46,316 bases of DNA from Olavius algarvensis associated proteobacterium Delta 3 (GTDB lineage: Bacteria > Desulfobacterota > Desulfobacteria > Desulfobacterales > CAFBRK01), in contig CAFBRK010000271.1 of assembly GCA_903231505.1 (NCBI GenBank), forward strand, positions 1 through 46,316. Reading direction: 5' to 3'. Of the stretch, positions 1-8,437 are shown piece after piece. The notes beneath the pieces are model-generated. The model ran no database searches, had not been told where the DNA came from, and saw only the letters and a program-made list of their open reading frames with translations. Positions within the stretch are counted from its first letter, which is position 1. Each line of letters starts with the position of its first letter. The position numbers and the translations under genes are program-made.

Positions 1-270
1 CCTCCTTGTCTGCGGAAGGTTAAAGTTGGTGCTTCAACCATACCACGGTTGGGATGGCCAACATGGTATTTCTTTGGGCAAGCAAAGAAAATGAACAAAT
101 TTATGTCTGATAGAAACGAGGGAAATACAGACGTAATGTTCTAATCTATCCCCATCACCTGGAATCTCACGCCCCAAGGGAGAGAAATTGGAGGAGTTCG
201 CTTCACCACTTTCCAGCATACCATCCACTTCATCAGCCGTTTTTATTGAGACGGCTAATCTTCAAGATCG

Positions 271-307
271 AAAAACGGCCCGCCGTCTGATGAACTTCGG
301 CGGGCCG
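271..307 (-). terminator. Rho-independent terminator of the DUF4242/flavoprotein pair
   Basis: A perfect 10-bp inverted repeat (CGGCCCGCCG at 276-285, CGGCGGGCCG at 298-307) with a 12-nt loop is followed on the minus strand by five T residues (271-275). It lies about 75 nt after the stop codon of the minus-strand gene ending at 383. The rest of 1-382 shows no supportable gene. It does hold an 8-bp inverted repeat at about 69-90 (TTTCTTTG/CAAAGAAA) without a T tract. Confidence 0.85.
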
Positions 308-382
308 GATGGCAAAACAATGTCCTTGTTTGGGCAGCCGGGATCATATCATCGTCCGCTCTCTTTCGGTTTCATCTTCATC

Positions 383-658
383 TCAGTCCTCGGCAGTGGT
401 CGGATCGATCACCGTTTTTACCTCCGAGATACGATTTGCCGGAAAACCGCCCTTTTCGGCATGCTCTTTCACCGCGTCTTCATTGGGAGCTACATACACG
501 CAGTAGACCTTGTCGTCTGTAACAAAGCTCTCGACCCATTGAATCTGCGGGCCCATGTCCTGGAGCACGCCGCAGGATTTCTGTGAAATTCCTTGTAATT
601 CTTCAGCGGATAGCTTTCCGGCATCCGGTATTTCTCTTTCGATCACATACTTGGGCAT
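383..658 (-). CDS. DUF4242 domain protein, small ferredoxin-like fold
   Basis: This 91-residue protein begins MPKYVIEREIP and carries the pattern of the DUF4242 family: an N-terminal beta strand, a conserved 'VxSFVTDDKVYCVY' strand near the middle, and the later stretch 'APNEDAVKEHAEKGGFP'. One family member from Streptomyces (SCO4226) is reported to bind nickel, but the role is generally unknown. The start at 658 is chosen over an upstream in-frame ATG because it follows a good AGGAGA ribosome site and matches the family N-terminus. It follows the iron-sulfur flavoprotein gene by 61 nt on the same strand and is closed by a strong terminator, so the two are probably co-transcribed. Confidence 0.8.
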   Translation of the reverse strand: MPKYVIEREIPDAGKLSAEELQGISQKSCGVLQDMGPQIQWVESFVTDDKVYCVYVAPNEDAVKEHAEKGGFPANRISEVKTVIDPTTAED

Positions 659-719
659 TGGTCTCTCCTTTCCGGTTTGGTGTCCATCCATAAACAACAT
701 CTAGGGCTTGAAACATTTT

Positions 720-1478
720 TTAGGACACGTGAATCGTCGATGGCATCTGGGGCCACTGGAGGTGCTTGGTAGCCGTCGCCAGCCGGACCAATCCGCGGGC
801 CATGGTTGCCGTGGCGTCCTGCAGCCAGTGATTCTCATAAAAACTGCCGCGCACGTCTTCCAGGGACTGCATGCTGTGCCCGGTGTGATAAATAAATGCT
901 TGGGGGGGCAGAATGAAACCGTATTGATTCAATATATACATCATTTCTTTCACGGTACTCGCCTGTCCGAGCTCGCTGCCGGCCACCACGATACCGCCGA
1001 CCTTGCCGTGCATCGGGTTGGAACACGCCAGCCTGCCGTCGACCACATCATTCAGCAATTCGAAGCACTCGTCCAAAGACTTTGTTGCTTTGCGGGGATC
1101 GACGGGAGGCGCTTTAAAGCTGATCCAACGCTCAAAAAACAGTTTAAGTACCGCTGACATGCCCCCCATGTAGGTCGGTGTGGCAAACACAATGGCATCG
1201 GCTGCAATCATCATCCGTGTGACCCGCTGGAAATCGTCTTCGAAGCAGTCGCACATAAAATGGCATCGGGTTTCCATGTCGGAATAGCACCCGCGGCATG
1301 CATTCAAACGGCAGTCGGTAAGATTGATACGCTCGTGGCATACGTCGCCGACCTCTTCCGCCACGTCCATAACGCCCTGCAGCATGATCCCGGACAGGGA
1401 AGCGAAAAGAGCGTGATCATGTTTGCGTCGCGGTGAGCTCTCGATGCCAAGGATGCTTATCGGATTCGACCCTTTCAT
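720..1478 (-). CDS. Iron-sulfur flavoprotein / NAD(P)H-dependent FMN reductase family
   Basis: The 252-residue protein has the flavodoxin-like fold of the NADPH-dependent FMN reductase family. The N-terminal strand and phosphate loop read 'ISILGIESSPRRKHDHA', and 'ATPTYMGGMSAVLKLFFER' (about residues 99-117) is the usual flavin-side motif. A cysteine cluster at about residues 56-78 (C56, C61, C64, C72, C76, C78) sits where Isf-type proteins bind a [4Fe-4S] cluster, so electron transfer between ferredoxin-like partners and FMN is the likely role. The physiological partner is unknown. The C-terminal part (about 200-252) is less conserved. No strong ribosome site precedes ATG 1478. It is the first gene of a pair with the DUF4242 gene. 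Confidence 0.8.
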   Translation of the reverse strand: MKGSNPISILGIESSPRRKHDHALFASLSGIMLQGVMDVAEEVGDVCHERINLTDCRLNACRGCYSDMETRCHFMCDCFEDDFQRVTRMMIAADAIVFATPTYMGGMSAVLKLFFERWISFKAPPVDPRKATKSLDECFELLNDVVDGRLACSNPMHGKVGGIVVAGSELGQASTVKEMMYILNQYGFILPPQAFIYHTGHSMQSLEDVRGSFYENHWLQDATATMARGLVRLATATKHLQWPQMPSTIHVS

Positions 1479-1512
1479 TTGCGATGCGCCGTTGATTGTC
1501 AGAAAAACCGTA

Positions 1513-3540
1513 TTAATCGGTATGCACCGACAGTACGGCCTTTAGAGGATACTGGCGTTTCTGCTCGACCACACGGGTTCGGATAATGCCCAATAGATCT
1601 TCGCAGGTGATCGGCTTTTGTACCACGCGATCGACCCCCGCCGACTTCAGCGTTCCGGATGCCAGTTTCTGGTCCAGCCCGGTATAGAGCATGAAAGGAA
1701 TTTTTGGGATCCGGTGTTTCTCGCAATAAAACTTCACCGCTTTACCCACCTCCAGGCCGTTCATGTCGTCCATACCGTAATCACACAAAATGATGTCGAA
1801 GTTATTTTGTTGAACGGCCATAATGCCATCCTCGGCGGAGTTGGCCGTGTGGATGTCAACTTCCGTATCCTCGAAGAACATCTCCATGAACCTGAGAATA
1901 TTGATCTCGTCGTCGATGAGCAAAAATCGGATTTTTCCGGGAGCGGCCGGTGGCACCGCGACAATTTCTTCGGGTTGTAGTCTCTCGGCCCGGGGGAAAA
2001 CCAGCGTAAAACGGGTCCCCTTGCCGACGGTGCTGTTTACGTGGATCTCCCCGCCATGTTTTTTAACGATGCCATAGCTGGAAGACAGTCCCAGACCGGT
2101 GCTCTTTTTACCCTTGGTGGTGAAGAACGGCTCGAAAATGCGCTGCACATCCTCCTTATGGATGCCGTGACCGGTGTCGGAAATTTGAAGATGCACCTTT
2201 TCATGGTGAATAGACCCGGACACACTTAAAGATCCGCCTTCCGGCATCGCTTCCAGGGCATTTTTAATGATATTCACCAGGACCTCGTATATCTCGGTCG
2301 GTTTTCCTGTTACCAAGCAATCCGTGCACTTGATGACGTTGATAAGATATTTTCGGGGCTCGGAGATGGTTTTCCAGAGGGGTTTCGTGAGTTCCAAGGC
2401 TTCGGCAACCAACTCTTCCAGGTCGAACACCTGAGTCTCCCCAATTTCCTCGCTCTGCACCAGGGTAAACTCTTTGATCCGCCGAACAATACCGCTGCCC
2501 CTGCTGCAGGCATGCAGAATGCTTTCAATCGCCTCCCGGCATTCACGAATTTTTCCGGCATCCAGTTTGGCCAGTGCCACTTCGCCGCCGCCCATGATCA
2601 TTTGTAGAAGATTGTTAAAGTTGTGGGCCACGCCGCTGGCCATTTCACCCACAGCCAGCAGTCGCTCTGTTTTGACCAAGGTCTCTTCCATCTTTTTCCG
2701 AAAGCTCAAATTCCGGGCCACGCTGAGCACTGCCGGGCGTCCCTTGAAAAAAATGCGGCTGGAGTTGATCTCAAAAGGGATGGGCGCCCCTTCCCGGGGC
2801 TGTATCTTGAGCTCGAACTGCACGGATTGATGCGCACCGATAGTATCCGCGGCCTGACGCAACGCACTCATCTGATCCGATTGGACAAGGTCTTTCAGCC
2901 GTTTGGTAAGCATTTCTTCACGGGTAAAGCCCAGACTGCTGCAGGCCACGTCATTGACTTCCTGAAACCGGCCCTGCCGGTCGTTGATAAATACCGGATC
3001 AGTCACATTTTCGAACAGTTCTTTGTAACGCGTGAGGGCTTCAATCTGTTTTCTCTCGGTGACGTCCCGAACCAGCGCCAAGAAAGCGGTTTTCCCTTCA
3101 TATTCCACCTGGGTACCGGTAATCTCGGCATCGGCGACACGCCCGTCGGATTTCACGAACCGTCGCTCCTGAATGTGTACTTTTCCGTGGTCCAGTGCTC
3201 TGCGGATGTTTTCGGGAATACCCTCGACGCCGGGCTCCAGAATATCCTCGACATTCATGGAAAGCAGTTCTTGTCGGGAGTATCCCAGCCACTGAGTGGT
3301 AAAGGGATTGCAATCGAGAATCTTGTGGGTCTGGGCATCAATGATGTAGATGGCTTCCGGTGCGTTTTCAAATACCGCCCGGAAGTTCGCTTCGGACGTG
3401 GATACCTTCTCCAGGGCCTGGTTGAACTCGGCACTGGCTTCCTTGAGCAGGTTCGTTAAAATGTCGGATTTTCGCTCGGCCTGGGCCAGCAGTTCTTCCA
3501 ATTCATTCATCCGACCGCTTTTTTCTTTCATTCTCCGCAT
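1513..3540 (-). CDS. PAS-PAS hybrid sensor histidine kinase with C-terminal receiver
   Basis: This 675-residue soluble hybrid kinase shows an N-terminal coiled coil (about 10-45), PAS domain 1 (about 50-165, ending 'LVRDVTERKQ'), PAS domain 2 (about 170-285), a dimerisation/phosphoacceptor region with His306 in 'GVAHNFNNLL', and an ATPase domain (N box near 427, DTGHGI at 455-460, STGLGLS at 480-486). A CheY-like receiver follows, with acidic DDE at 543-545, phosphoacceptor Asp587 and a conserved Lys near 642. No transmembrane segment is visible, so it is probably cytoplasmic. Its start overlaps the FIST gene stop by 13 nt, with GGGAGA before the ATG, so the two are translationally coupled. 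FIST proteins are known to accompany such kinases as ligand sensors. Confidence 0.92.
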   Translation of the reverse strand: MRRMKEKSGRMNELEELLAQAERKSDILTNLLKEASAEFNQALEKVSTSEANFRAVFENAPEAIYIIDAQTHKILDCNPFTTQWLGYSRQELLSMNVEDILEPGVEGIPENIRRALDHGKVHIQERRFVKSDGRVADAEITGTQVEYEGKTAFLALVRDVTERKQIEALTRYKELFENVTDPVFINDRQGRFQEVNDVACSSLGFTREEMLTKRLKDLVQSDQMSALRQAADTIGAHQSVQFELKIQPREGAPIPFEINSSRIFFKGRPAVLSVARNLSFRKKMEETLVKTERLLAVGEMASGVAHNFNNLLQMIMGGGEVALAKLDAGKIRECREAIESILHACSRGSGIVRRIKEFTLVQSEEIGETQVFDLEELVAEALELTKPLWKTISEPRKYLINVIKCTDCLVTGKPTEIYEVLVNIIKNALEAMPEGGSLSVSGSIHHEKVHLQISDTGHGIHKEDVQRIFEPFFTTKGKKSTGLGLSSSYGIVKKHGGEIHVNSTVGKGTRFTLVFPRAERLQPEEIVAVPPAAPGKIRFLLIDDEINILRFMEMFFEDTEVDIHTANSAEDGIMAVQQNNFDIILCDYGMDDMNGLEVGKAVKFYCEKHRIPKIPFMLYTGLDQKLASGTLKSAGVDRVVQKPITCEDLLGIIRTRVVEQKRQYPLKAVLSVHTD

Positions 3541-4703
3541 GCACTATCTCCCAGCACGGAGAGGGTTACCGTCTCATTGTGGAGTACACTGGGCCCCTCA
3601 CACTGGATACGGCAGTATTCTCCGTAGGTGTAGAATCCGATGATGGGCACGGACGTGCCGATGACCGCGCGGATTCGGTTTATCTCCTGTTGGGTAAGCC
3701 GCCCCAGAACAATTTTGCGTGCCATGCATGAATAGCAGAAAATCATGGCCGGTTCATACTCCCCCAGGTCCGCCATCGCCAGTTGGGCGGCTTTCTCGGA
3801 AGCGGCCAGAATAGAATCGGTGTCGCCGCAAGTCAGACTGACCATGGCGCCTTCCGGTATTTCACCTGCAAACGTGATCGAACCCTCATCCCGATCCACG
3901 GCCATGGTCGCCCGCAACAGGTAGTAGTCATCTTCACCGACATCCCCCCATTCTCCAAGCAGTCCCAACGGATATTCGACGCCGATGGCCGGCAGTTTGT
4001 CGGCATGATGGCCCAGGAACCGTTCCAACACGTTCAGGGCCGACTCCCCGTTGAGCTCATAAAGAACGTTGCCCGATGCCCGTGTGACTTTTTTGGCCAA
4101 GCCGATGGGCGTCCAGCCGCTGCGAATACCGGTCCCCAACTGGAATTGTCCTGAAAATCCGATGGCCACCGCGGCGTCGGTCAAGACTCGGTTTCCGACA
4201 AACTGCCACGTTTGCTTGAATTTCCCGTTGTCACCGGCAGTGCCTCCGGATATGGGAAGCTCCGGCCCGAGAATGGCAGCCATACCGCGAAGTAACGCAC
4301 AGCCGTTACCGGTCAGCCCATCGGAGAAAAGTTGAACATAACGGACGTCCTGCCCGAATCCCTGGGCCAGCTTCCTTCCGGCCGTCTCGCTCTTTGCGCC
4401 CAGGCCTTCGACCACCGCAACCTGAAATTGAAGCTGATCGGAAGCAATACCTCCCAGTACAACGGAACCGGTGGTCAGGCCGATGCTGGAAATTTCACCG
4501 TCGGTAGTACAGCCAACCATATTTCGCGTGCCGACCGCTTCATGAATACCCTCGAGCATGGCTTGGATCCCTTTTTCGGGTGAACAAAAGACCCAACAGG
4601 CGTCGGGAGCCTGACCCATTTTCCCGATCAGTTCCTCGCCGAGGCGTCTGCCCAGCCCGAGAGTGAACACGTCTTCCGATGTTACCACAGCAGATTTAAA
4701 CAT
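3528..4703 (-). CDS. FIST domain sensory protein (FIST_N + FIST_C)
   Basis: The 391-residue protein matches FIST proteins. The N-terminal half carries 'VGCTTDGEIS' (about 83-92) and the glycine-rich 'ISGGTAGDNGKFKQTWQF' (about 152-169). The C-terminal half contains 'YPLGLLGE', 'AGEIPEGAMVSLTCGD' and the closing 'GFYTYGEYCRIQ', the typical end of FIST_C. FIST domains are proposed to bind small ligands such as amino acids and to signal to a partner kinase or diguanylate cyclase. The gene overlaps the following hybrid kinase by 13 nt, which supports a sensor-kinase pair. No signal peptide is seen. The ribosome site before ATG 4703 is weak. Confidence 0.88.
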   Translation of the reverse strand: MFKSAVVTSEDVFTLGLGRRLGEELIGKMGQAPDACWVFCSPEKGIQAMLEGIHEAVGTRNMVGCTTDGEISSIGLTTGSVVLGGIASDQLQFQVAVVEGLGAKSETAGRKLAQGFGQDVRYVQLFSDGLTGNGCALLRGMAAILGPELPISGGTAGDNGKFKQTWQFVGNRVLTDAAVAIGFSGQFQLGTGIRSGWTPIGLAKKVTRASGNVLYELNGESALNVLERFLGHHADKLPAIGVEYPLGLLGEWGDVGEDDYYLLRATMAVDRDEGSITFAGEIPEGAMVSLTCGDTDSILAASEKAAQLAMADLGEYEPAMIFCYSCMARKIVLGRLTQQEINRIRAVIGTSVPIIGFYTYGEYCRIQCEGPSVLHNETVTLSVLGDSACGE

Positions 4704-4746
4704 ATGTGTGTATCCTGGTCGCGATATATTAACCTGTTGACATCCT

Positions 4747-4977
4747 CGGTATCGGGGTCGCTATCGGAATCGCTATCGATGCGGGGTAAAGAGCGATTGC
4801 AAAAAATATGCTCCGTTTCAACATCGCCATGGCCGGTACAGTGCCCGGCCCTACGTTGCACCTGAGTTTTTCCCGTAGGGCGGGGCACTGCACCCGCCCA
4901 TTTACCGATTGGCCAAGCGCTACGAATCGGAACAGATCTATGCATCGATACCGATACCGAACCTGATTCCGATTCCG
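4747..4977. repeat. Palindromic intergenic element with 36-bp imperfect inverted ends
   Basis: The 36-bp segments at 4747-4782 and 4942-4977 are imperfect inverted copies of each other, built from short TATCG/ATCGG units and meeting inward at ATCGATGC/GCATCGAT. Between them is a second inverted pair around 4838-4885 (GTGCCCGGCCCTACG against CGTAGGGCGGGGCAC). The 345-bp gap 4704-5048 therefore holds a nested palindrome and a terminator but no gene. Confidence 0.6.
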
Positions 4978-4991
4978 CGGTTAACAGTTAC

Positions 4992-5024
4992 AAATGGGGA
5001 GATCCGCCAGGATTCTCCCCATTT
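4992..5024 (-). terminator. Hairpin ending the mycofactocin/nickel-pincer operon
   Basis: A perfect 10-bp inverted repeat (AAATGGGGAG at 4992-5001, CTCCCCATTT at 5015-5024) with a 13-nt loop lies 25 nt beyond the stop codon of the AOR gene. On the minus strand the descending arm ends in ATTTG, a weak T tract, so it is a plausible intrinsic terminator for the long minus-strand operon. Confidence 0.7.
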
Positions 5025-5048
5025 GTTAGCATGTATCGCCCGAACGAG

Positions 5049-6791
5049 CTACCATTTAAAGACCTGATCGAGTTGGTCGTCCGAAACTTCAAATGTAATG
5101 TTGTGGGGCGGCAACGCTTCGGTTTTCATGTAGCCCGGCAACCGATCGTCTTTCGGAGTAAACCCGGCTCTCGCATTGAAGTCCCGCTCCATCTCAAGAA
5201 TCTGTTTGCCCAGGGCGGTGACATCATCGGCTGTCATGCTGGCACCGGTGAATCCGTTGATGACGTCCAGCAGCGCCTGGAACGTGTCCGGCTGGTCCAG
5301 GATGGCAAATGCGATGAACAAACACATGCCCGTGGCGTCGATGGCCGCGGTAGCGATCTGCAGGTTGCGGGACAACTCTACCTGGCCTTCCGGTTTCAGT
5401 GGATCGACGTCACCGCCGACTTTCAGAATATTGGTCGCAATGGCGTATCCGGCCGTGTGGTCCGCCCCCATGGGCGTCGTGGCATAAGTGACCCCTATAC
5501 CCATCACCGCCCGGGGGTCGTATGCCGGCATGGCCTGACCCTTCACCGTTGGGACCCGTTCCACACCGAAGACCTTACCGGTGACCTCGGCCCCACTGCC
5601 AAGAATTCTTCCCAGCGGGGACCCCTTACCAACCTCCTTCACGAGATTGATCGCTGCATCGGCATCACCGAATTCGGCAAGCCCTCCTTCCATCGCCACA
5701 GCAATGGTGGCACCCATTTCAATGGTATCCAATCCAAAATCATCGTCGAGGCGGTCGATCTGGGCGATGGCATCGATATCGTCGATGCCGCAGTTTCCGC
5801 CGTGGGCCCAGACGGTTTCATACTCCGGCTGTTTGGTTAGAAATCGACCGTTCTTGTCGTAGAACGTCCCGGAGCACCGGATCACGCATCCACGGTGGCA
5901 GCCGTGGACATTTGCCCCCTTCCCACCGCGCTCGATTTCCAGCTCGGCCTGGGTTTCGCCGCTGATCTTCGAGGCGCCTTCGAAGGTGCCCACCTGGAAA
6001 TTATTGGTGGGATAGGCGCCGGCCTCGCTGATGACGTTGGTCAGCACGTTGGTTCCGTAGGTCGGCAGGCCCTCACCCGTCACCGGGTGTTTGCGGAGCC
6101 CCTGGACAAATGCCTTATTGGCCGCTTTAAAAGCATCCGGATTTTTCGGTGCGCGAGCCGGACAATCGGTGTCGTCCACCACGATCACTTTGACGCCCTT
6201 GGATCCCATCACGGCGCCGCTACCGCCACGGCCGGCATGCCGGGTCGGCCGCTGCTCCATATCGGAAAACGCAACGGACGCGCCGGCCAGTTTCATCTCA
6301 CCGGCCTGCCCGATGGAGACACAGCCTATCTTGTCGCCGTACTCGGCTTTCATTTTATCGACCACATCATAGTTGCCGAGCATTTTGAGGCTGTTGTCGG
6401 GTTCCACCTTAACGCCGTCCTTGTTGATGTAGATTTTGTACAGGGTGTCGTCCTTGGGTTTGCCTTCCAGGACGATTGCCGCGTATCCCAGGCGGCCAAG
6501 CATCTGGGAGGGCTGCCCACCGGCATTGGATTCTTTAATCCCCCCGGTCAGCGGGCTTTTGCATCCGACGGAGATGCGTCCGGACATGGCCGCCAGACTG
6601 CCGCTGAGCAATCCCGGGGCAATCACCAGTTTGTTATCTGCCCCTAAAGCATGACAGGTGGGCGGGACTTCCTTGGCGATAATCGAGGACGTCAAGCCGC
6701 GTCCGCCAAAGCCGGCATAATCACCCATAGACTCCTCTTTGACCTGCGGCCCCCCATCGGGACCCATATTGATTCTTAGAATTTTGTCCAT
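5049..6791 (-). CDS. aor: Aldehyde:ferredoxin oxidoreductase family (tungsten/molybdenum bis-pterin) enzyme
   Basis: This 580-residue protein has the AOR architecture. The N-terminal domain contains 'YAGFGGRGLTS' and 'APGLLSGSLAAMSGRISVGCKSPLTGG', and a pterin-binding core holds 'HAGRGGSGAVMGSKGVKVI' (about 185-203). [4Fe-4S] ligands are expected at C298, C302 and C306 (GCHRGCVIRC) and C490 (DATGMC). AOR enzymes oxidise aldehydes or reduce acids with ferredoxin on a tungstopterin centre, but several subfamilies act on other substrates, so the substrate is open. AAGGAGGG precedes ATG 6791. It is the last gene of the long operon, 49 nt after larC. The mycofactocin-coupled alcohol dehydrogenase in the same operon would make an aldehyde, so an alcohol-to-acid sequence is a fair inference. 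Confidence 0.92.
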   Translation of the reverse strand: MDKILRINMGPDGGPQVKEESMGDYAGFGGRGLTSSIIAKEVPPTCHALGADNKLVIAPGLLSGSLAAMSGRISVGCKSPLTGGIKESNAGGQPSQMLGRLGYAAIVLEGKPKDDTLYKIYINKDGVKVEPDNSLKMLGNYDVVDKMKAEYGDKIGCVSIGQAGEMKLAGASVAFSDMEQRPTRHAGRGGSGAVMGSKGVKVIVVDDTDCPARAPKNPDAFKAANKAFVQGLRKHPVTGEGLPTYGTNVLTNVISEAGAYPTNNFQVGTFEGASKISGETQAELEIERGGKGANVHGCHRGCVIRCSGTFYDKNGRFLTKQPEYETVWAHGGNCGIDDIDAIAQIDRLDDDFGLDTIEMGATIAVAMEGGLAEFGDADAAINLVKEVGKGSPLGRILGSGAEVTGKVFGVERVPTVKGQAMPAYDPRAVMGIGVTYATTPMGADHTAGYAIATNILKVGGDVDPLKPEGQVELSRNLQIATAAIDATGMCLFIAFAILDQPDTFQALLDVINGFTGASMTADDVTALGKQILEMERDFNARAGFTPKDDRLPGYMKTEALPPHNITFEVSDDQLDQVFKW

Positions 6792-6840
6792 AAATTACCC
6801 TCCTTGTCCATTTGGGGTTGTTACACTAAATCGTACATAC

Positions 6841-7593
6841 TTACTCTGAAACCGAAGCAGTTGCGCGACTCCCGTTTTCGCCGATAAAGACGCGCAGCAG
6901 ATTGGGCACCGAAGGATCTGATGTGCCCGATCCATACCCGATCTGTTCCACCCTCATCGCCGGCATCGGTCCGTATTCGGACGACAGCGTCGTCAGCACG
7001 GCTGCCCCCGTCGGGGTTAGCAGTTCCCCCATAACCCCGTTGGAATAGACCGGAACGCCTTTGATTAACTCAGCGGTCGCCGGCGCCGGTACCGGTAGCA
7101 CCCCGTGGGCACAATGAACCGTCCCACTACCTACATGGAGCGGTGAGCAGCACACCTTTGTCACTCCCAGGGCATGGATACCGGCTGTGGCACCCACCAC
7201 ATCGATAATGGCATCCATGGCTCCCACTTCATGAAAGTGAACCTTGTCGATGGATGTCCGATGGACTTTCGCTTCGGCTTCCGCGAGCCGTTTGAATATG
7301 TGTACACTTTTTTGTTTGACGCGGGGATCCAACCCGCTCGCATGAATAATAGATTCGATGTCGGCCAGATGCCTGTGCTCGTGCCCGTGATGCTCCTCGT
7401 CAATAATCACCGCCACTTGGGTCCCGCCGATACCTTGCTTACGGATCCTTTTCGCCTCAAGGTTGTAATGGGAAATATTCAGCTTGCCGATTTCTTCTCT
7501 TAGGATCTCGATATCCAAACCGGCATCGACCAGCGCTCCCAACAGCATATCTCCGCTGGCGCCGGCAAAACAGTCGAAATAAGCAGTTTTCAT
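6841..7593 (-). CDS. larC: LarC-type nickel insertase, N-terminal (LarC1) part only
   Basis: This 250-residue protein matches the first domain of LarC (DUF111), which inserts nickel into the pincer nucleotide in a CTP-dependent way. Visible hallmarks are 'AYFDCFAGASGDMLLGALVDAG' at the start, a His-rich stretch (EEHHGHEHRH, about 60-70) and 'VHFHEVGAMDAIIDVVG'. 'GELLTPTGAA' and 'PNLLRVFIGE' follow near the end. Full LarC is about 400 residues. This one stops where the second, CTP-binding domain would begin, and only 49 nt separate its stop from the next gene, so no LarC2 reading frame fits after it. The start at 7593 follows AGAGGAAG, and an in-frame ATG at 7683 lies inside larB. It starts 13 nt after the larB stop. 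Confidence 0.85.
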   Translation of the reverse strand: MKTAYFDCFAGASGDMLLGALVDAGLDIEILREEIGKLNISHYNLEAKRIRKQGIGGTQVAVIIDEEHHGHEHRHLADIESIIHASGLDPRVKQKSVHIFKRLAEAEAKVHRTSIDKVHFHEVGAMDAIIDVVGATAGIHALGVTKVCCSPLHVGSGTVHCAHGVLPVPAPATAELIKGVPVYSNGVMGELLTPTGAAVLTTLSSEYGPMPAMRVEQIGYGSGTSDPSVPNLLRVFIGENGSRATASVSE

Positions 7594-7606
7594 CGCGTAT
7601 CTTCCT

Positions 7607-8437
7607 CTACACCTTGGCCAGCCGAATGTTCTCACGGCAGCGATCGCCATGGTTCTTCGAGTCCGGGACCTCATCTTCTTCAAGGTGCCGGACCGCCATC
7701 CGGTTGATCATGTTGGCCTGATAGCCGGCCCCAAAACCATTGTCGATGTTGACCACAGACACTCCGGAAGCACAGCTATTCAGCATCGTCAGCAGTGCGG
7801 ACAGCCCCCCGAAGCTGGCCCCGTATCCAACACTGGTCGGTACGGCGATCACGGGACAGTCTACCAGGCCGCCCACCACACTTGCCAAGGCACCTTCCAT
7901 ACCGGCCACCGCAATGACCACGTTGGCCTGCATCAGTTCATCGCAGACACTCAGCAGGCGATGGATACCGGCAACGCCGACATCAAAGAGCCGGCTCACC
8001 CGATTGCCGAGAACCTCTGCGGTGATGGCCGCCTCTTCCGCCACCGGTAAATCCGACGTTCCGGCGCACACGATGGCAATATGTCCCCGTTCCGGCGTCG
8101 GTCGCGGATTGACAACGACGATTCGGGCCATTTTATGATACTTGCTGTCCGGAACGACCTCGCGCACAGCGGAAAACACCTCCGGTGTGGCCCGGGTCGC
8201 CAGGATGTTGTGGTGATGGCGGGCCATCTTTTCAACTATTCCGCTCACTTGCTCGAGGGTTTTACCCTCGCAGTATATGACCTCGGGCACACCATTGCGC
8301 ATACAGCGGTGATGATCCACTTTGGCATATCCCAAATCTTCAAACGGCAGCTTTTTTAAACGGTGCATTGCCGCGTCGAGATCCACCTGTCCGTTTCGAA
8401 CCTGTTCCAGAAGCGCTTTTAGCTGTTTGGTGTCCAT
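7607..8437 (-). CDS. larB: LarB, pyridinium-3,5-biscarboxylic acid mononucleotide synthase
   Basis: The 276-residue protein has an N-terminal helical segment ('LKALLEQVRNGQVDLDAAMHRLKKLPFEDLG') and a PurE-like C-terminal domain. The latter contains 'VVNPRPTPERGHIAIVCAGTSDLPVAEEA', 'DVGVAGIHRLL', 'VAGMEGALASVVGGLV' and 'VPTSVGYGASFGGLSALLTMLNSCA'. This is the pattern of LarB, which carboxylates nicotinic acid adenine dinucleotide as the first step to the nickel-pincer nucleotide. About 25 residues after 'NMINRMAVRHLEE' look like an unconserved tail. AGGAAGG precedes ATG 8437. The start of the gene overlaps the end of larE by 98 nt, and larC follows after 13 nt, giving the order larE-larB-larC. 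Confidence 0.93.
   Translation of the reverse strand: MDTKQLKALLEQVRNGQVDLDAAMHRLKKLPFEDLGYAKVDHHRCMRNGVPEVIYCEGKTLEQVSGIVEKMARHHHNILATRATPEVFSAVREVVPDSKYHKMARIVVVNPRPTPERGHIAIVCAGTSDLPVAEEAAITAEVLGNRVSRLFDVGVAGIHRLLSVCDELMQANVVIAVAGMEGALASVVGGLVDCPVIAVPTSVGYGASFGGLSALLTMLNSCASGVSVVNIDNGFGAGYQANMINRMAVRHLEEDEVPDSKNHGDRCRENIRLAKV

Noticed and set aside
188..586. Plus-strand open frame of 132 codons at the left edge
   Set aside because: It crosses the terminator and runs opposite the DUF4242 gene. No ribosome site or recognisable motif.
2623..3459. Plus-strand open frame of 278 codons
   Set aside because: It is antisense to the PAS hybrid kinase and has no start site or family resemblance.
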